A DNA stretch of 64,000 nt, taken from NCBI RefSeq assembly GCF_042685645.1, contig NZ_JBHUNX010000001.1:806001-870000 (forward strand), given 5' to 3'. The translations under genes were made by a program, and so were the position numbers. Shown here piece by piece: positions 59,450 to 64,000 of the stretch (its first letter is position 1; each line of letters begins with the position of its first letter). Below the pieces are notes generated by a model, which was not told the DNA's origin, ran no database searches, and saw nothing but the letters and a program-made list of their open reading frames with translations. The DNA comes from Salininema proteolyticum (lineage in GTDB: Bacteria > Actinomycetota > Actinomycetes > Mycobacteriales > Micromonosporaceae).

Positions 59450-60073
59450 ATGGCGATCAGCGAAGTCGTATGGGACATGGACGGCACCCTCCTCGACACG
59501 GCCCGGGCGGTTCCCGCCGCCTACATCGCGGCCACGGAGGAGCTGTGCGGGAGGACGGTGGACCGCGACGAGGTGCTGCGGCTCTACCCGGTCGGGCCGC
59601 CCGCGGAGATCCTCGCCCGGCTGGTCGGCCGGGTCCTGTCGGCGGAGGAGGAAGAGGCCTATTACCGGCGCCTGGGCGAGTCGCCCGTCGACCCGTTCCC
59701 CGGTGTGGCGGAGACCCTGGCGGCCCTGGCCTCCCGGGGAAAGCGCCTCGCGGTGTTCACCGGGGCGAGCCACCGCGCGGCGGAGATCCTCCTGGCCTCG
59801 GCCGGGATCGGACCGGACGTGCTGATCGGCGGCGACGAGGTCCCGGCGATGAAGCCCGCCCCGGACGGGCTGGCCATGGCCGCCCAGAAGCTGGGGCGCG
59901 AGCCGGGCGAGCTCGCCTACGTGGGCGATTCGCCGCTGGACATGCGGGCGGCCTCGGCGGCGGGCTTCGCGGCGTGGTCGCCTTCGTGGGGGCACATGTA
60001 CGAGCCGGAGACGCCGGCCGACCGGGTGCTGGACCGGCCCGGAGAGGTGCTCGGCCTCCTCAACGGATTCTGA
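59450..60073 (+). CDS. HAD-superfamily phosphatase (Gph/PGMB-like)
   Basis: This 207-residue HAD hydrolase has motif I VVWDMDGTLLDTA with the nucleophile Asp, a helical C1 cap, and motif II LAVFTGAS. Motif III lysine lies in EVPAMKPAPDGL and motif IV in LAYVGDSPLDMRAA. It should dephosphorylate a small phosphoester such as phosphoglycolate or a sugar phosphate. TAGACT six bases before the ATG at 59450 supports a leaderless start; a GTG two codons earlier overlaps that spacer. Confidence 0.9.
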   Translation: MAISEVVWDMDGTLLDTARAVPAAYIAATEELCGRTVDRDEVLRLYPVGPPAEILARLVGRVLSAEEEEAYYRRLGESPVDPFPGVAETLAALASRGKRLAVFTGASHRAAEILLASAGIGPDVLIGGDEVPAMKPAPDGLAMAAQKLGREPGELAYVGDSPLDMRAASAAGFAAWSPSWGHMYEPETPADRVLDRPGEVLGLLNGF

Positions 60074-60210
60074 GCCGTATCGTCCACGGGCGCTTGGGGA
60101 CTCCCCTAGCGGTCCGGCGGGCGGCTGCGCCGCGTACGAGGGCCGGCACGCCACCGTCCGACGGGTATCCCCCGGAGTGCGGGCGGGCGGGGCACCTATA
60201 CATTGAAGGA

Positions 60211-60447
60211 ATGGAAGTCTTTGACATCGTGCGGATAGACGCGGACTACTTCGATCCCGTCTGCGCCGGCCGCGAGGGAATAGTACTCGGTTATTCACAG
60301 GCGGGTGGACGCTGTTTCCATGTCGTGTCCGTAGGGTCCGAGAAAGTGGTCGTCCCGTCGTCCAGTCTGACCGCCACCGGAGATAGGGCGGAAGCGGAAT
60401 TCGACCACTCTGTCCTTTTTGTCAACGACGGCTGCCAGCGGTTTTAG
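60211..60447 (+). CDS. Imm31-like small protein (copy 1)
   Basis: This 78-residue protein begins MEVFDIVRIDADYF, then GREGIVLGYS, FHVVSVGSEKVVVPSSSLTATG. The pattern FD-V-I ... G-x-x-G-x-V-x-G-x-S ... Y/F-x-V ... L-x-A-T-G is that of Imm31 immunity proteins. A paralogue lies at 62082-62294, on the other side of a substrate-binding-protein gene. AAGGA precedes the ATG. No toxin gene is adjacent. The following AT-richer 200 bases (60448-60652) contain no gene. Confidence 0.6.
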   Translation: MEVFDIVRIDADYFDPVCAGREGIVLGYSQAGGRCFHVVSVGSEKVVVPSSSLTATGDRAEAEFDHSVLFVNDGCQRF

Positions 60448-60652
60448 CGTGTGGAAATATGCACGGACGAATCCGGTTTCCCCCATTCCCGGTCTCCGGA
60501 ACGCGTTGTGGAAAAACAATATGAAATAATCCTTCTAAAACATTAGTGATGTGTTCCATTCCCGGATCCGGATGCCCGCACCGCGGCGCTGTATGCGAGT
60601 GTTAAATACAGACGCACTTGTATTCGACCCCCCGGAACCGAAGGAAGAGCCC

Positions 60653-61822
60653 ATGCGTAAAACCACCGCTTTGGCTGCAGCCGCGCTTGTGACCCTTGTG
60701 GCGGGATGCTCCGACACCTCCTCCGAGGGGAGCGGGTCCCCCGAGGGCCTGACCGGATCGGGCAAGGGCGAGAGCTGCTCGATCCCCGACACCGTGAAGA
60801 TCGGGGCCTCGTTCAGCCTCAGCGGCGCCGGCGAGTTCGCCGGGGTGCCCCAGAGGAACGGGCTCGAACTGGCCGTCCAGCAGCTCAACGAGAGGGAGGG
60901 CGTGGACTACGAGACCGAGGTCGTCGACGACGAGACGGACTCGGAGACCTCCATCGCCACCTTCGAGGAGTTCGCCGCCGGCGACGCCAGCGTGGTGTTC
61001 GGGCCGACCTTCTCCAGCATCGGCACCTGGGGGCTGCCCGTCGCCCAAGAGGCCGGGCTGCCCGCGATCGGCGTGTCCACCACGGCCGTCGGCATTCCCG
61101 AGATCGGGGACTTCGTCTTCCGCTCGGCGCTGCCCGAAGAGGACACCGTCGCCGCCAGCGTTCCCGCCGCGCACGCGGAACTGGACTTCGACCGCGTCGC
61201 CATCCTGCACACCTACGACGACGATTTCACCGTCTCGACTTACGAGGCGATGCGAGCCCAGCTGAACAACGTCGACTCCGAGATCGTGGTGGACGACTCC
61301 TTCCCGAGCGTCCAGGACGACTACGACGAGTTCCTCGACGAGGTGGCCGCCGAGAGGCCGGACGTCATCCTCCTGTCGATCTTCCCCGAGACGACCGAGA
61401 AGATCGTCGGGGGCCTCCGCTCGCGCGGCATTGACGCTCCGGTGCTGGGCGGCGACGCCTTCAACTCCCCGGCCATGTTCGAGGCCATGGGGGAGAACGC
61501 CGAGAACCTCATCGTCGGCGGATCCTGGAGCGCCGAGCTCGACACCCTCGGCAACCAGGCCTTTGTGGACGCTTACGGGGAGGCCTACGACAGCGAGCCG
61601 GACCAGTTCGCCGCCCAGGCCTACACCGCCGCCATGCTCGTCGACGCCGCCGTGCGCTCCGAGTGCGACGCCGGACGGACCGCGCTGCGCGACAGCCTCG
61701 GCGAGATCACCGACGAGGAGACCATCATGGGCACCGTCAGCCTCTCGCCCACCGGGGAGTTCTTCGCCGAACCGGTCGTCCAGATCGTGAAGGACGGCGA
61801 GCTGACCCTGCTCAGCGACTAG
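60653..61822 (+). CDS. Branched-chain-amino-acid-type ABC substrate-binding lipoprotein
   Basis: This 389-residue lipoprotein has a signal with lipobox LVAGC (about Cys19), a Ser/Gly linker, then a type I periplasmic-binding fold. Visible are VKIGASFSLSGAGEFAGVPQ, NGLELAVQQLNE, VVFGPTFSSIGTWGLPVAQ, RVAILHTYDDDFTVSTYEAM and GLRSRGIDAPVLGGDAFNSP. LivJ-like proteins deliver amino acids or amides to an ABC permease, but no permease or ATPase gene is adjacent, so it is an orphan or pairs with distant genes. The ATG at 60653 has AAGGAAG upstream. Confidence 0.9.
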   Translation: MRKTTALAAAALVTLVAGCSDTSSEGSGSPEGLTGSGKGESCSIPDTVKIGASFSLSGAGEFAGVPQRNGLELAVQQLNEREGVDYETEVVDDETDSETSIATFEEFAAGDASVVFGPTFSSIGTWGLPVAQEAGLPAIGVSTTAVGIPEIGDFVFRSALPEEDTVAASVPAAHAELDFDRVAILHTYDDDFTVSTYEAMRAQLNNVDSEIVVDDSFPSVQDDYDEFLDEVAAERPDVILLSIFPETTEKIVGGLRSRGIDAPVLGGDAFNSPAMFEAMGENAENLIVGGSWSAELDTLGNQAFVDAYGEAYDSEPDQFAAQAYTAAMLVDAAVRSECDAGRTALRDSLGEITDEETIMGTVSLSPTGEFFAEPVVQIVKDGELTLLSD

Positions 61823-61842
61823 AATCATCTTTCAGCAGAGGT

Positions 61843-61867
61843 GCCGCGGTCCGCTTCGGGCCGCGGC
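61843..61867 (+). terminator. Hairpin terminator after the substrate-binding protein
   Basis: A 10-bp stem (GCCGCGG core, one T-G pair) with a five-base loop, 20 bases after the stop. The rest of 61868-62069 holds no supported gene. Confidence 0.65.
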
Positions 61868-62081
61868 GCACTCGCATTGCGGGGCCCCGAAAAGCGGGAC
61901 CGGCCGCCGTCAACGGGGTGGTCGGACGGTATGCTTCCCCCTGGGACGGAAGGACTTCGCCGTATGCATCCGCAGATGGCATCCACAAAGGATCCGGGTG
62001 ACCGGCCGCCCCTGTTACCGTGAACTGTCGGGAAATTGCTGTTTCCTTGCGCCCGAACGAAAACGCCCATAGGGTCGAGGT

Positions 62082-62294
62082 ATGGACTATTTCGACGAAG
62101 TGCTGATCTCCGAGGCGTTCGAGGACGAGCGCTTCGCGGGGCGCCGCGGCACGGTCCTCGGAAAGTCCCTCGGGGAGGTCTGCGACTACTTCGTGGTCAT
62201 AGTGGAGGGACTGGAGCCCGCCCTCGTCCCCGTCCACCAGCTCAGCGCGACCGGCCGCCGGGGACCCCGCCGCGCCGCCGGACTCACCGGCTGA
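62082..62294 (+). CDS. Imm31-like small protein (copy 2)
   Basis: This 70-residue protein (MDYFDEVLISEAFEDERFAG, GRRGTVLGKSLG, YFVVIVEGLEPALVPVHQL, SATG) is clearly related to the 78-residue protein at 60211 by shared FD-V-I, G-V-L-G-S and L-S-A-T-G positions. Imm31-type immunity protein is the best guess. TAGGGT six bases before the ATG indicates a leaderless transcript. It converges on the methyltransferase gene 18 bases downstream. Confidence 0.6.
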   Translation: MDYFDEVLISEAFEDERFAGRRGTVLGKSLGEVCDYFVVIVEGLEPALVPVHQLSATGRRGPRRAAGLTG

Positions 62295-62312
62295 CGACCG
62301 CGGCCCCGGGAC

Positions 62313-63071
62313 TCAGTCCTCCTTGACGGCGCTCAACCGCACCAGCGGGACCGGCGCGTACCCGAACCACGACGACCGCTCCATGGCCGAACGCGCCCTG
62401 CGATACCGCTCCCGGCCGACCGACGGAACGTACAGCGAGTCCATGTAGGCGCCGATGTCCGCCCGCGTGTTCAGCGGAAAATGGAAACAGCGCGACTCCA
62501 CCGCCCGCAGCCGCAGCCCGACCGACCGCACCAGGGCGGCGGGACGGCGCAGAGGGCCCTCGTTGGGAGCGCCGATCCGCGAGCGCAGACTCCACAGCAG
62601 CCGGAGGGCGAAGACCGCGTCCCAACCCGACAGCGGACCCGAGACCGGGTACATCGCCGTGAACACCCCGCCCCTCCGCAGCACGCGGGAGGCCTCGGCC
62701 AGCGCTTCCGGCAGGGGAGTGAGGACCTGCAGCGCCATCGAGCAGACCACCGCGTCCACCGATCCGTCCCCGAACGGCAGCCGCGTCGCATCGGCGATGA
62801 CCAGGCCGCCCGCGCCCCGGCCGGCCGCCAGCCGCAGCTCTTCGGTCGAGAGGTCGACCCCTATATAGCGCTCCGGGCCGATCCGGGGAGCGAGCGGAGC
62901 CGAACCGCAGGCCACGTCGAGGACCACGCCCTCGGACGGGATCCGCTCCGACATCCAGCCGTACGGCTCGTCCCCCTCGTCGCCCGACCGCTCCAGGATC
63001 CGCTCCGTGATGCCCGCCCGATCCGCGTGGAACTCGCTCAGATAGGGTCTCCAGGCCTTCCCCTCCGCCAT
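62313..63071 (-). CDS. Class I SAM-dependent methyltransferase
   Basis: This 252-residue protein has the SAM-binding glycine motif VVLDVACGSAPLA (near 50), acidic motif II YIGVDLSTEELR, motif III VIADATRLPFGDGSVDAVVCSMAL (pieces) and the post-motif LRRGGVFTAM. The layout is that of UbiE/type-11 methyltransferases; the substrate is unknown. The C-terminal region has basic residues (YRRARSAMERS). The ATG at 63071 gives the family-like start (MAEGKAWRPYL). Divergent from the UvrA-like gene with about 107 bases between starts. Confidence 0.87.
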   Translation of the reverse strand: MAEGKAWRPYLSEFHADRAGITERILERSGDEGDEPYGWMSERIPSEGVVLDVACGSAPLAPRIGPERYIGVDLSTEELRLAAGRGAGGLVIADATRLPFGDGSVDAVVCSMALQVLTPLPEALAEASRVLRRGGVFTAMYPVSGPLSGWDAVFALRLLWSLRSRIGAPNEGPLRRPAALVRSVGLRLRAVESRCFHFPLNTRADIGAYMDSLYVPSVGRERYRRARSAMERSSWFGYAPVPLVRLSAVKED

Positions 63072-63166
63072 GCCCCCAGTGTCCCGCACAGGGCGGCCCG
63101 GCCCGAGCGCTTCCGCCGACCGGTCACGATCGCGCCGCGACCGCCTTCGTGACGTCCACCATGGAA

Positions 63167-63172
63167 TACGCT
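63167..63172 (+). promoter_or_regulatory. Leaderless -10 box TACGCT for the UvrA-like gene
   Basis: TACGCT-N6-ATG at 63179; no ribosome-binding site is seen. Confidence 0.5.
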
Positions 63173-63178
63173 GGTCGT

Positions 63179-64000
63179 ATGGGCAGCGACGACTACTCCG
63201 ACCAGGGAGTCCACCGAGACCGGGGACTCGTGCGCGTCACGGGCGCGCGACTGCACAACCTCCGCGACGTCTCGGTGGCCCTGCCGAGGGACGCCATAGC
63301 CGCCTTCACCGGCGTCTCCGGTTCCGGCAAGTCCTCGCTGGCCTTCGGCACCGTCTACGCCGAGTCCCAACGCCGCTACCTCGAGTCCGTCGCCCCCTAC
63401 GTCCGCCGCCTCCTCCACCAGGCCGAGGACCCCGACGTCGAGGAGCTGACCGGCATGCCCCCGGCCGTCGCCCTCTCCCAGCGGCGCACCAACCCGTCCA
63501 TGCGCTCCACCGTCGGCACCCTCTCGGCGCTCGGCAACACCCTGCGCATGCTCTACTCCCGCGCCGGAGACTACCCCGAAGGCGCCGACCGGCTCGACTC
63601 CGACTCGTTCTCCCCGAACACCCCCGCGGGAGCCTGCCCCGACTGCGAGGGCCAGGGCGAGAAGTACACCGCCACCGAGGAGACCATGGTCCACGACCCG
63701 GGCCTGTCCATCCGCGAAGGCGCCGTCACCGCCTGGCCCGGGGCCTGGCAGGGCAAGAACCTCCGCGACATCCTCGCCACCCTCGGCTACGACGTCGACC
63801 GCCCCTGGAGGGACCTCCCCGCCGCCGACCGCGAATGGATCCTCTTCACCGACGAACGCCCCGTCGTCACCGTCCACCCCGAGCGCGAGGCCCACCGCAT
63901 CCAGCGGCCCTATAAGGGCACCTACTCCAGCGCCCGCTCCATAGTCCTCAAGGCCTTCGCCGAGGCCAAGAACGAGAAGCGCCGCGACAAGGTCCGCGCC
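63179..64000 (+). CDS. UvrA-like ABC ATPase, partial (cut by window end)
   Basis: The first 274 codons of a UvrA-family protein are open to the window edge. Visible are VRVTGARLHNLRDVSVALPR, Walker A TGVSGSGKSSLAFGT (near 46-55), ESQRRYLESVAPYVRRLL, the PPAVALSQRRTNPSMRSTVGT block and the zinc motif start CPDCEGQGEKY. The sequence after Walker A goes quickly to the zinc region. This suggests the shorter UvrA2/DrrC-type class, linked to drug or intercalator resistance, rather than housekeeping UvrA with its full UvrB-binding insert. The rest lies outside the window, so this cannot be settled. Confidence 0.85.
   Translation, partial: MGSDDYSDQGVHRDRGLVRVTGARLHNLRDVSVALPRDAIAAFTGVSGSGKSSLAFGTVYAESQRRYLESVAPYVRRLLHQAEDPDVEELTGMPPAVALSQRRTNPSMRSTVGTLSALGNTLRMLYSRAGDYPEGADRLDSDSFSPNTPAGACPDCEGQGEKYTATEETMVHDPGLSIREGAVTAWPGAWQGKNLRDILATLGYDVDRPWRDLPAADREWILFTDERPVVTVHPEREAHRIQRPYKGTYSSARSIVLKAFAEAKNEKRRDKVRA

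Overview
The window is a high-GC actinobacterial chromosome segment. The evidence is G/C-rich third codon positions, GTG starts, and several gene neighbourhoods known from mycobacteria and other actinomycetes: fdxA-dapC; dapE/dapD with a LOG-family gene and a FolP2-like gene; recO, uppS, smtB-type arsR, zur and glyS; dusB and dnaG. A striking trait is that many genes have an actinobacterial -10 box (TANNNT) only 6-8 bases before the start codon, so their mRNAs are probably leaderless. The family cannot be fixed from sequence reading alone.

Region 1 (1-3.6 kb) holds two small membrane proteins, a GNAT acetyltransferase, ferredoxin fdxA and the lysine-pathway transaminase dapC. Region 2 (3.7-12.2 kb) is the most unusual block. 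A large SARP/STAND regulator sits between two minus-strand operons. One encodes an FtsK/SpoIIIE-like ATPase, a coiled-coil membrane protein, a DivIVA-domain membrane protein and an unknown protein. The other encodes two YbaB/EbfC-like proteins, a protein with a WXG100-like stretch and a small helical protein. It looks like a compact secretion- or translocation-type module. Region 3 (12.5-14.3 kb) is a tnpB-only IS200/IS605-type element lying inside a lipoprotein gene that also carries an in-frame TAG.

Region 4 (14.4-30 kb) is mixed housekeeping: LysR with a divergent EamA exporter, a small secreted protein, a Uma2 nuclease-fold protein, M18 aminopeptidase, FolP2-like protein, an ECF sigma factor with a membrane partner, LOG protein, dapE/dapD, an Mrp ATPase, an AMMECR1 protein, an SDR, a VKOR-family protein and an APS kinase with a degraded sulfurylase domain. 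Region 5 (30-46.5 kb) runs ppc, recO, then a cargo segment (SDR, chitin-active LPMO, SUKH-type protein, membrane molybdoenzyme), then uppS and a zinc operon (znuA-znuC-znuB-arsR-zur), a three-gene cassette and glyS.

Region 6 (46.5-64 kb) has a 75-residue peptide gene, dusB, a repeat-rich tail-anchored protein, dnaG, an ABC-2 exporter operon, a secreted/membrane protein, a PNPOx-family protein, an MFS transporter, an RHH protein, a Rossmann protein, a HAD phosphatase, two paralogous Imm31-like proteins flanking an ABC substrate-binding lipoprotein, a methyltransferase and the start of a UvrA-like protein cut by the window edge. Strong hairpin terminators separate most convergent units. Three GC-rich intergenic minisatellites (15, 33 and 45 bp units) are present. 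No rRNA, tRNA or CRISPR array was recognised. All family names come from reading motifs; no database search was run.
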